A stretch of 8,156 nucleotides of DNA from Actinomycetota bacterium (GTDB taxonomy: Bacteria > Actinomycetota > Actinomycetes > Nanopelagicales > Nanopelagicaceae), in contig WLGP01000030.1 of assembly GCA_009703165.1 (NCBI GenBank), forward strand, positions 1 through 8,156. Reading direction: 5' to 3'. The stretch's first letter is position 1. Each line of letters starts with the position of its first letter. The notes beneath the pieces were generated by a model. The model was not told the DNA's origin. It made no database searches and was given only the letters and a program-made list of their open reading frames with translations. Position numbers and translations under genes: made by a program. Below are positions 1 to 5,322 of the stretch, piece by piece.

Positions 1-757
1 AGTGGCCATCAACGCCGACTTCATCTGGCCAGTAGAGACCTGCAAGATAGAGCTTGCGACCTTCACCAAAGGCATGTGCATCAACTCCGACACCTGTTGA
101 GAATTCATTGGTGGCGCCAAGAAATTGCATCGCAGTTGCTAGATCAGATGGCGTTGTAATTTTGATTGCGCGCTCTTCACCTTCGATGATCTTTACGCGA
201 GCACCGAGCTGTTCAACAAGAGCGGCATCATCTGTTGCATCTCCAGCAGATGCATGAGCTTTCTTGAGAAGATCGTAAGAGAAACCTTGGGGAGTCTGCA
301 CGCGACGAAGAGGTGCGCGATCTGGCGTTGAGATGACATATCCATCTGCATCTACAACTTTGACGGTATCGATTTGAGGTAAGCCCGGAATAACTGCGAG
401 ATCACCTGCCTGCAAAGATGCGATAACGCGTCGTGCTAAATCAGCACTTGCCAACGCGCGCGCTGCATCGTGAACAAGAACGAATTCGGCAGATGGTGAG
501 ATTGCTGCCAATCCAATACGAACACTCTCGCTTCGGGTTGATCCACCTGTGACAACTGTTGCGCGATCTGCAGCGATGGTGCGGATTGCATCTTCATATC
601 CGGCCGGGGCAGTAATCACAATCTCATCGACAACGGCAGAAAGTGATGAGAGGGCATGGTCAATAAGTGTGCGATCTCCGAGAGAGATAAGCGCTTTGGG
701 AATTGTTGCTCCGAAGCGTTCGCCGCTACCTGCAGCAGCGATGATGGCAGCGATCAT
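1..757 (-). CDS. ispDF: Bifunctional IspDF: 2-C-methyl-D-erythritol 4-phosphate cytidylyltransferase fused to MECDP synthase (partial, runs off left edge)
   Basis: The 252 visible codons carry a complete IspD domain followed in frame by the start of IspF, with no stop between them. IspD joins CTP to MEP; IspF cyclises the later CDP-ME 2-phosphate to MEcPP. Both are cytosolic steps of the non-mevalonate isoprenoid pathway. IspD signs are the nucleotide-binding loop AAAGSGERFG (residues 7-16), PKA (20-22), VHDAAR (95-100), QTPQGF (154-159), TDDAAL (175-180) and IKITTPSDLA near 198-207. R14, K21 and K199 fit the catalytic basic residues. The usual Pro after VHDAAR is Ala101. IspF begins at about residue 221 with GVGVDAHAF, giving metal ligands D226 and H228, after a linker of only a few residues. 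The ATG at 757 has GGAAG at 766-770, 8 nt upstream, and lies 14 bp after the carD stop, so the two are probably cotranscribed. The IspF active-site remainder lies outside the window. Confidence 0.93.
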   Translation of the reverse strand, partial: MIAAIIAAAGSGERFGATIPKALISLGDRTLIDHALSSLSAVVDEIVITAPAGYEDAIRTIAADRATVVTGGSTRSESVRIGLAAISPSAEFVLVHDAARALASADLARRVIASLQAGDLAVIPGLPQIDTVKVVDADGYVISTPDRAPLRRVQTPQGFSYDLLKKAHASAGDATDDAALVEQLGARVKIIEGEERAIKITTPSDLATAMQFLGATNEFSTGVGVDAHAFGEGRKLYLAGLYWPDEVGVDGH

Positions 758-771
758 GTGGAGTTCTTCCG

Positions 772-1254
772 TTAGGAAGCAAGAACCTCATCAAGAATGG
801 TTGCAGCCTTAATTTCATCTGTGTGCTCAGCAAGTGCGAGCTCTGAGACGAGAATCTGCTTCGCCTTTGCAAGCATGCGCTTTTCACCGGCTGAAAGTCC
901 ACGATCGAGATCGCGGCGGTAGAGATCGCGAACGACCTCAGCAACCTTAATAACATCACCTGATGCAAGCTTTTCAAGGTTTGCCTTATAGCGACGTGAC
1001 CAGTTTGTTGGCTCTTCGGTATATGGCTGGCGGAGAACGCTAAATACGCGATCTAGCCCTGCGCTATCGACAACATCGCGAACGCCGACGAGATCTACAT
1101 TATCTGCAGGAACGCGGACTGTGAGGTCGCCTTGTGCAACCTTCAAAACGAGGTAGGTCTTCTCTTCACCCTTAATGACTCGAGTTTCAATTGCCTCGAT
1201 AAGAGCTGCTCCGTGATGAGGATAAACAACGGTTTCGCCGACCTTAAATGTCAT
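772..1254 (-). CDS. carD: CarD, RNA polymerase-binding transcription factor
   Basis: This 160-residue protein matches mycobacterial CarD (about 162 aa) along its whole length. CarD binds the RNA polymerase beta subunit and stabilises the open promoter complex, acting at rRNA and many housekeeping promoters. The N-terminal RNAP-interacting Tudor-like domain (about residues 1-55) opens [18 protein letters not shown] and keeps R25 and R47, which are known polymerase contacts in M. tuberculosis. The C-terminal helical DNA-binding domain keeps the block [19 protein letters not shown] (82-100), including W85, which inserts at the upstream edge of the bubble, and the block [17 protein letters not shown]. 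The ATG at 1254 is supported by AAGGG at 1261-1265 with 6-nt spacing. The gene is the promoter-proximal member of a carD-ispDF unit, the same partnership as in mycobacteria, and is divergent from an LpqE-like lipoprotein. Confidence 0.97.
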   Translation of the reverse strand: MTFKVGETVVYPHHGAALIEAIETRVIKGEEKTYLVLKVAQGDLTVRVPADNVDLVGVRDVVDSAGLDRVFSVLRQPYTEEPTNWSRRYKANLEKLASGDVIKVAEVVRDLYRRDLDRGLSAGEKRMLAKAKQILVSELALAEHTDEIKAATILDEVLAS

Positions 1255-1278
1255 GTGTTGCCCTTCGCTAGACGGCCA

Positions 1279-1284
1279 ATTCTA
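1279..1284 (-). promoter_or_regulatory. Putative carD -10 element
   Basis: On the minus strand TAGAAT (5 of 6 to TATAAT) lies about 24 nt upstream of the carD ATG. This would give a short leader of about 15-20 nt that includes the AAGGG ribosome site. No good -35 hexamer is seen at 16-18 bp spacing (TTTATC or TTTTAT at best). That region is occupied by an inverted repeat, so activator dependence is possible, but this is inference. Confidence 0.45.
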
Positions 1285-1296
1285 CCAGCCCCGACT

Positions 1297-1331
1297 GACA
1301 GATAAAACCTGTCCACTGCCTGAGACAGTGG
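1297..1331. repeat. Overlapping inverted repeats in the carD/lipoprotein divergent promoter region
   Basis: Three half-sites alternate in orientation: GACAG at 1297-1301, CTGTC at 1309-1313 and GACAG at 1324-1328. The first two form GACAG-N7-CTGTC and the last two CTGTC-N10-GACAG. A nested CCACTG (1313-1318)/CAGTGG (1326-1331) hairpin with a 7-nt loop overlaps them. The cluster covers the expected -35 position of the carD promoter. It could be an operator for a dimeric regulator or a structured DNA/RNA element. There is no T-tract, so it is not a terminator. Which regulator would bind is unknown. Confidence 0.5.
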
Positions 1332-1436
1332 GAGTGACATAAGAGTGCAATGTGGGTGGAGATAAAGAAATGTGACTAGATCCATGCGTAAATTCCACTT
1401 GACATTTTGGCTAGTTTCATTTTTTCCAGATCGCCA

Positions 1437-1445
1437 TGAGAGAAT
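1437..1445 (+). promoter_or_regulatory. Possible extended -10 for the lipoprotein gene
   Basis: TGA-GAGAAT (extended -10 TGn plus a hexamer 4 of 6 to TATAAT) ends 6 nt before the ATG at 1452, which would make the mRNA leaderless. The hexamer is not a TANNNT match. A perfect TTGACA is present at 1399-1404 but has no reasonable -10 at 16-18 bp, so the true promoter is unresolved. Confidence 0.25.
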
Positions 1446-1451
1446 CTGCAC

Positions 1452-1973
1452 ATGCGCCGTCAATCTCTTGTGATTATCTCTGCACTATCGATCTCTACAC
1501 TTCTTACAGGTTGTGCAGCAGGACTAGATGCTCCAACACGAATGATTACAAAGGTAACCGATGGCCAAGAGATCACCGTTAATGAAAACGGTAGTGAGAT
1601 TCGCGTTGTCAATCTGACACTTGTCGATACAGAAGATGGTGCAGCAGTTGTTGTTGCAACAATCATTAACCAGGGCGATGAACCCGATCAATTATTAGGA
1701 ATTTCAGTACAGGGTGTTCAGGCAGTACTTACAGGTGAGACCACACTCCTTAAAGATAAGCCGCTCTTCTTTGAAGGCGAGCAGGCAAATGCAAAGGCAG
1801 TCTTCCCTGGAGCAAATCCAAAGGCTGGAACACATGTAAAGGTCTCACTTGGTTTTGCAAAGGCTGGCTTTGTCTCAGCAGATGTCATCATCCGCGATAA
1901 GCGCGATGACTTTAAGAATGTGATCTCTGGAGCAAAGCTTCTTACTGCAGATACTGCAACAGTTACTGAGTAA
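1452..1973 (+). CDS. Small secreted lipoprotein, LpqE-like, of unknown function
   Basis: A 173-residue protein with a clear lipoprotein signal peptide: basic start MRRQ, a hydrophobic stretch to about residue 18, and lipobox L18-T19-G20-C21. It is predicted to be lipidated at C21 and held on the outer face of the membrane. The rest is low in aromatics and rich in Val, Thr, Ala and Asp, with alternating beta-strand-like segments (about 50-150) suggesting an Ig-like or copper-chaperone-like sandwich. The Met/His copper ligands of PCuAC proteins are absent. Its position divergent from carD is that of mycobacterial lpqE, so an LpqE-family assignment is favoured by context and size rather than by a recognised motif. 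The function of LpqE itself is not known to me. The ATG at 1452 has at best a weak GAGAG ribosome site. The gene ends directly against regX3 on the other strand, with no intervening base. Confidence 0.85.
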   Translation: MRRQSLVIISALSISTLLTGCAAGLDAPTRMITKVTDGQEITVNENGSEIRVVNLTLVDTEDGAAVVVATIINQGDEPDQLLGISVQGVQAVLTGETTLLKDKPLFFEGEQANAKAVFPGANPKAGTHVKVSLGFAKAGFVSADVIIRDKRDDFKNVISGAKLLTADTATVTE

Positions 1974-1982
1974 CTACTTACT
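1961..1982. repeat. Short palindromes spanning two convergent stop codons
   Basis: AGTTACTGAGTAACT (1961-1975) is a perfect odd palindrome containing the lipoprotein TAA and the first two bases of the regX3 stop complement. It overlaps a second inverted repeat AGTAA (1969-1973)/TTACT (1978-1982). Either could form a 5-6 bp hairpin in both transcripts. The stems are AT-rich and no T-run follows on either strand, so a bidirectional intrinsic terminator is only weakly supported. Confidence 0.35.
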
Positions 1983-2663
1983 CTCCATCTTGTAACCAAG
2001 TCCGCGAACCGTCTGAATAAAGACTGGGTTTGCGGGATCTTCCTCAATCTTTGCACGCAGACGCTTAATGTGAACATCAAGCGTCTTGGTATCTCCTACG
2101 TAATCGCTACCCCAGACTCGATCGATGATCTGCGTACGAGTAAGAACGCGTCCGATATTGCGAAGCAGGTATTCGAGAAGTTCAAACTCTTTCAGAGGGA
2201 ATGGAACGCTGGCTCCATGAATCGTCACGATATGGCGTTCGGTATCGAGGGTTACTGGCCCTGCGGTAAAGAGTGAGCTGGCATCGCTACGTTCAGCCGG
2301 TTCTGCATTGCGGCGAAGGACGGCGCGAATACGTGCAATTAACTCTCTTGATGAATACGGCTTAGTCACATAATCATCTGCGCCAAGTTCAAGTCCTACG
2401 ACCTTATCGATCTCAGAATCTTTAGCGGTCAACATAATGATCGGCACCTGAGATTTGGTGCGAATCTGGCGACAGACCTCAGTGCCCGATACGCCAGGGA
2501 GCATCAAATCAAGAAGCAATAGATCAGGGTTGGTCTGATCGAAGATCTCAAGTGCGTGCGCACCAGTATCTGCAACGACGACATCAAAACCTTCACGTCC
2601 CAAGAGATATTTCAGAGCTTCAGAGAATGAGGTCTCATCTTCAACGACCAAGATCTTTGTCAT
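1974..2663 (-). CDS. regX3: RegX3/PhoP-type response regulator (OmpR family)
   Basis: The 229-residue protein has a receiver domain (about 1-118) and an OmpR/PhoB winged-helix DNA-binding domain (about 130-227). The receiver shows acidic residues E8/D9, phospho-acceptor D52 in LLDLMLPG, T79 and K101 in DYVTKPYS. The block DSEIDKVVGLELGADDYVT and the C-terminal VWGSDYVGDTKTLDVHIKRL are nearly identical to M. tuberculosis RegX3. Its expected role is phosphate-starvation control: when phosphorylated by SenX3 it binds PHO-box repeats and activates phosphate uptake genes. A candidate PHO box lies upstream of phoU at 3813-3845. The ATG at 2663 overlaps the senX3 TGA by 4 bp and has AAGGGG at 2671-2676, 7 nt upstream. 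Symbol choice against Streptomyces phoP is a matter of naming. Confidence 0.95.
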   Translation of the reverse strand: MTKILVVEDETSFSEALKYLLGREGFDVVVADTGAHALEIFDQTNPDLLLLDLMLPGVSGTEVCRQIRTKSQVPIIMLTAKDSEIDKVVGLELGADDYVTKPYSSRELIARIRAVLRRNAEPAERSDASSLFTAGPVTLDTERHIVTIHGASVPFPLKEFELLEYLLRNIGRVLTRTQIIDRVWGSDYVGDTKTLDVHIKRLRAKIEEDPANPVFIQTVRGLGYKMESK

Positions 2664-3742
2664 TGCTTTACCCCTTCATCGGTAACTGCGCGCTCTGGTG
2701 AAACATATGGAAGTCTGATCGTAAAGGTACTGCCATGTCCTTCCATACTCCACACCGTAATGTCACCGCCGTGATTTGCTGCAACGTGCTTGACGATGGA
2801 AAGTCCGAGTCCTGTACCGCCAGTCTCACGTGAGCGTGCCGGATCGACGCGATAGAAGCGCTCGAAGATTCTCTCTAAATCTTTCTCAGGAATTCCTACG
2901 CCTTGATCTGTCACGGTGATCTCAGAGAGAGCTGCATTGTGTGAAACTGAAATTCCAACTCGCGTTCCATTAGGGCTGTAATTAATTGCATTCTCAATCA
3001 GGTTACTAATTGCCATCAATAGCTGGCTGCGATCCCCGAGAGCAAAGCATGGTTCAATCTCTTGGAAAACGATTTCAATCTGGCGCTTATGTGCAGCAAG
3101 GCGCGATTCATCGATTGCCTCCTGTACAAGAGATGAGAGATTCCACATAGCAGCGTTCTTCAGTGGATCTTCATCTTGTAGGCGCGAGAGATTGATGATC
3201 TCTTGCACCAAATCAGATAATCGCGTGGCTTCGATCTGCATGCGTGAAGCGAAGTTTTTAATCGCCTCGGGATCGTTACTTGCCTCTAGAACAGCTTCAG
3301 ATAAGATCGAAAGCGCACCGATGGGTGTCTTAAGTTCATGTGAAATATTGGCGACAAAGTCACGGCGCATCGAGTTAAGGCGATTGAATTCTGAGTCATC
3401 AAAGATAAGTACAACCATGAGATCTTGCTCGCCAAGAGGAGCTACGCGCACCAATAAATCATGTGTTCCGCCACCGAGTGGACCGCGTGGTAATTCGATC
3501 GTCTCTTCAAGCGACTCGTTATTGCGACGAGCCGTGCGCAATAAATTCAGTAAGGGATACGAAGTAACGGTGGAATCTTTTATAACGCCTAGGGATGCAA
3601 CCCCTGCAGATGCCTGAAGGACAACTTCGCCGGGTGCGATGATGAGAAATTCTGCATCGATATTTGTGAGGAGATTTAAAAGGCTTGGGGATAGTGAAGG
3701 CGCATCTGTACTTTTATTCGTTCGACCAGCCCAGAGCGCCAT
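2660..3742 (-). CDS. senX3: SenX3/PhoR-type sensor histidine kinase lacking an N-terminal membrane anchor
   Basis: The 360-residue kinase should phosphorylate RegX3 in response to phosphate availability. The C-terminal half is canonical: H-box DFVANISHELKTP with phospho-His H135, N-box around N247-N251 (SNLIENAINYSP), G1 box DQGVGI (279-284), F-box IFERFYR (292-298) and G2 box GGTGLGL (308-314). Residues about 25-115 look like a degenerate PAS domain. M. tuberculosis SenX3 (about 410 aa) begins with hydrophobic transmembrane segments. Here residues 1-30 are polar and no segment is long and hydrophobic enough to span the membrane. Extending upstream to the in-frame TGA adds about 22 codons with no ATG, GTG or TTG and no hydrophobic helix, so the missing anchor is not a start-choice error. 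The ATG at 3742 has no ribosome site but a -10 (TACGAT) 6 nt upstream, indicating a leaderless mRNA. It is divergent from phoU. Confidence 0.94.
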   Translation of the reverse strand: MALWAGRTNKSTDAPSLSPSLLNLLTNIDAEFLIIAPGEVVLQASAGVASLGVIKDSTVTSYPLLNLLRTARRNNESLEETIELPRGPLGGGTHDLLVRVAPLGEQDLMVVLIFDDSEFNRLNSMRRDFVANISHELKTPIGALSILSEAVLEASNDPEAIKNFASRMQIEATRLSDLVQEIINLSRLQDEDPLKNAAMWNLSSLVQEAIDESRLAAHKRQIEIVFQEIEPCFALGDRSQLLMAISNLIENAINYSPNGTRVGISVSHNAALSEITVTDQGVGIPEKDLERIFERFYRVDPARSRETGGTGLGLSIVKHVAANHGGDITVWSMEGHGSTFTIRLPYVSPERAVTDEGVKQ

Positions 3743-3748
3743 AGCCTT

Positions 3749-3777
3749 ATCGTAGGCACTTTGGGGGGTTCGGTGAA
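3749..3777 (-). promoter_or_regulatory. Putative senX3-regX3 promoter (leaderless)
   Basis: On the minus strand the -10 TACGAT (3749-3754, TANNNT type) is separated by 17 bp from TTCACC (3772-3777), a 4 of 6 match to TTGACA. Six bases separate the -10 from the ATG at 3742, so transcription should start at or next to the A of ATG. TTCACC also equals the core of the Streptomyces PHO-box unit GTTCACC, so RegX3 could touch its own promoter. However, no second unit at 11-bp spacing is seen here. Confidence 0.5.
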
Positions 3778-3812
3778 AATGAATGAGAGAAAATCCCGCG
3801 TAAAAGCGATCT

Positions 3813-3845
3813 CTTCAGATCTTATTCAAGCTCTGTTCATCTATT
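3813..3845 (+). promoter_or_regulatory. PHO-box-like triple direct repeat upstream of phoU
   Basis: TTCA occurs at 3814-3817, 3825-3828 and 3836-3839, exactly 11 bp apart, giving three 11-bp units: CTTCAGATCTT, ATTCAAGCTCT and GTTCATCTATT. Streptomyces PhoP, the RegX3 orthologue, binds tandem 11-bp units with a G(T/G)TCA core, one unit per monomer face of the helix. The last unit ends 26 bp before the -10, just upstream of the expected -35, which is the usual activator position. The site sits beside the genes for its likely binding protein. Assignment to RegX3 is inference from sequence and location. Confidence 0.6.
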
Positions 3846-3855
3846 TCCCGCAAGG

Positions 3856-3869
3856 AGCCCACGTGGGCT
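3856..3869. promoter_or_regulatory. Perfect 14-bp palindrome in the phoU promoter
   Basis: AGCCCACGTGGGCT is its own reverse complement, with a CACGTG core and GC-rich arms. It lies between the expected -35 and the -10 (3872-3877) of phoU, where a bound dimer would block RNA polymerase. It could be an operator for an unidentified repressor. It is in the untranscribed spacer if the mRNA is leaderless, so an RNA hairpin role is unlikely. Confidence 0.45.
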
Positions 3870-3871
3870 AG

Positions 3872-3877
3872 TAAACT
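3872..3877 (+). promoter_or_regulatory. Putative phoU -10 element (leaderless mRNA)
   Basis: TAAACT (TANNNT) ends 7 nt before the phoU ATG at 3885, so the transcript should start at the A of the start codon. The intervening bases are all pyrimidines (CTCCCCC) and hold no Shine-Dalgarno sequence. The expected -35 position (about 3849-3854, CGCAAG) is not consensus, consistent with an activated promoter using the repeat units just upstream. Confidence 0.5.
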
Positions 3878-3884
3878 CTCCCCC

Positions 3885-4547
3885 ATGCGTGACGCCTTCC
3901 ATGAAGAATTAGATGCCATTACCGCCTCTCTTGTAGAGATGGGTGAGCTCGTTTCTTTGGCTATGCGCGAGGGAACAACAGCGCTTTTGACAGTTGATTT
4001 GAAGTTAGCGGAAAAAGTTATCGCCGATGATGATCGCATTGATGACATGCAACATGAACTTGAAGCAAATGCAATCGGCATCATGGCCCGCCAGCAACCA
4101 GTGGCCCAAGATCTTCGTACCCTTGTGACTTCTCTGCGCATGAGCGCAGACCTTGAGCGCATGGGCGACTTTGGACATCACATCGCAAAGATCGCACGTA
4201 TGCGTTATCCAGCAGCAGCAGTTCCTGCAGAGCTGACTGCAACGATTCAATCAATGGGTGATGTTGCAGGAAAGATTATTGATAAGGCAACACACGTCAT
4301 CAAGACACAAGATCTCAAGGCAGCTGTAGAACTTGAGGTTGATGACGATGAGATGGATCGTCTCCATCGCCAACTCTTTACTATTTTGCTCGATGATTCA
4401 TGGTCACATGGGATCGAAACTGCAATTGATATGACTTTGCTTGGTCGCTACTACGAGCGCTGTGCAGATCACGCTGTCTCAACTGCTCGTCGCGTCTACT
4501 TCCTCGTTAAGGGTGAGTACGCATCCGAGCAGAAGCCAACTGCCTAA
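3885..4547 (+). CDS. phoU: PhoU, phosphate-signalling negative regulator
   Basis: This 220-residue, all-helical cytosolic protein has the duplicated three-helix PhoU architecture. PhoU links the Pst phosphate transporter to the SenX3/PhoR-type kinase and keeps the Pho regulon off when phosphate is plentiful. The opening MRDAFHEELDAITASLVEMG is typical of actinobacterial PhoU. The acidic metal-cluster helices are visible in both repeats: DDDRIDDMQHELE (48-60) and DLERMGDFGHHIAKIAR (89-105) in the first, VDDDEMDRLHRQL (152-164) and LGRYYERCADHAVSTARR (186-203) in the second. The start at 3885 has no ribosome site but a leaderless -10. No in-frame ATG lies between it and the intergenic region. 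It is divergent from senX3-regX3, as in Streptomyces, and ends 3 bp from the end of gpmA on the other strand. Confidence 0.96.
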   Translation: MRDAFHEELDAITASLVEMGELVSLAMREGTTALLTVDLKLAEKVIADDDRIDDMQHELEANAIGIMARQQPVAQDLRTLVTSLRMSADLERMGDFGHHIAKIARMRYPAAAVPAELTATIQSMGDVAGKIIDKATHVIKTQDLKAAVELEVDDDEMDRLHRQLFTILLDDSWSHGIETAIDMTLLGRYYERCADHAVSTARRVYFLVKGEYASEQKPTA

Positions 4548-4550
4548 CGC

Positions 4551-5291
4551 TTACTTCTTTCCCTGATTTGCAACTGCCTTGATGGCATCTGCCGCAGCCG
4601 CAGGATCTAGATACTCGCCACCTTTAACCACGGGCGTTAAGTCAGCGTTCAATGAATAGTGCAACGGGATTCCGGTTGGAATATTGAGTCCAGCAATATC
4701 GTCATCGCTAATTCCATCAAGGTGCTTTACCAACGCACGCAGTGAATTACCGTGGGCTGTAACAAGAACAGTCTTGCCAGCTTTCAAATCAGGAACAATT
4801 GATTCGTGCCAATACGGCAACATGCGAACGACAACATCCTTCAAACATTCAGTGCGTGGAAGATCTGCGCCGAGATCGCCGTAGCGAGGATCGCTATCTT
4901 GCGAGTATTCAGAGCCATCTGCAATAGGTGGGGGTGGCACATCAAATGAGCGGCGCCAGAGCATAAATTGCTCTTCGCCGTACTCGGCCAAAGTCTGCGC
5001 CTTATCTTTTCCTTGTAGCGCACCGTAATGACGTTCGTTGAGGCGCCATGAACGCTTTACTGGAATCCAATGACGATCACATGAATCAAGTGCTAATTGC
5101 GATGTTGTAATCGCTCGACGCAATAACGATGTATGAACTACATCAGGCAAGAGACCACGCTCTGCCAACAAGGTTCCGCCGCGCTTTGCCTCTGCCTCAC
5201 CTGTGGCAGAAAGTCTGACATCGACCCAACCGGTGAAGAGGTTCTTAGCATTCCATTCAGATTCGCCGTGGCGCAGGAGGATGAGATTCAT
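4551..5291 (-). CDS. gpmA: 2,3-bisphosphoglycerate-dependent phosphoglycerate mutase
   Basis: The enzyme interconverts 3- and 2-phosphoglycerate in glycolysis and gluconeogenesis through a phosphohistidine intermediate. From the ATG at 5291 it is 246 residues, the usual dPGM length, beginning [14 protein letters not shown]. Active-site residues are H8 in the RHGES signature, R59 or R58, E86 in LNERHYG and H180 in [11 protein letters not shown]. The family blocks [12 protein letters not shown] and [10 protein letters not shown] are present. An in-frame GTG at 5297 would add two residues, but AGGA at 5299-5302 would then be only one base away. It is 7 nt from the ATG at 5291, so I prefer the ATG. 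The 31-bp gap to the upstream YbjN-like gene is AT-rich and might hold a weak promoter, but cotranscription from mshA is likely. The neighbourhood matches M. tuberculosis gpm1 next to senX3. Confidence 0.96.
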   Translation of the reverse strand: MNLILLRHGESEWNAKNLFTGWVDVRLSATGEAEAKRGGTLLAERGLLPDVVHTSLLRRAITTSQLALDSCDRHWIPVKRSWRLNERHYGALQGKDKAQTLAEYGEEQFMLWRRSFDVPPPPIADGSEYSQDSDPRYGDLGADLPRTECLKDVVVRMLPYWHESIVPDLKAGKTVLVTAHGNSLRALVKHLDGISDDDIAGLNIPTGIPLHYSLNADLTPVVKGGEYLDPAAAADAIKAVANQGKK

Positions 5292-5322
5292 AGCCACATC
5301 CTAAAGGAGATAGCCACAATAT

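Noticed and set aside
1313..1331. CCACTG/CAGTGG hairpin as an intrinsic terminator
   Set aside because: There is no T-run after it on either strand, and it lies between divergent genes where no transcript should end.
1399..1404. Perfect TTGACA -35 upstream of the lipoprotein gene
   Set aside because: No acceptable -10 lies 16-18 bp downstream (the region is T-rich without TANNNT), so I did not list it as a promoter by itself.
1452..1973. Lipoprotein as a PCuAC-type copper chaperone
   Set aside because: The beta-rich tail is suggestive, but the Met/His ligand motif of that family is missing.
3192..3617. A 141-codon plus-strand open frame inside senX3
   Set aside because: It lies wholly antisense to well-conserved kinase-coding sequence, has no ribosome site or recognisable domain, and its composition follows the complement of senX3.
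3755..3800. A full two-unit PHO box in front of senX3
   Set aside because: TTCACC is present at the -35, but nearby TCA cores are 6 and 10 bp away rather than 11, so only a single half-site is supported.
4537..4579. Direct repeat CAACTGCCT at 4537-4545 and 4571-4579
   Set aside because: The copies are nine bases long, lie in the coding ends of two different genes and have no flanking signs of an insertion. This is likely chance plus common codons.
5292..5297. GTG at 5297 as the gpmA start
   Set aside because: The AGGA ribosome site would sit one base from it, whereas it is 7 nt from the ATG at 5291, which also gives the standard MNLILLRHG beginning.
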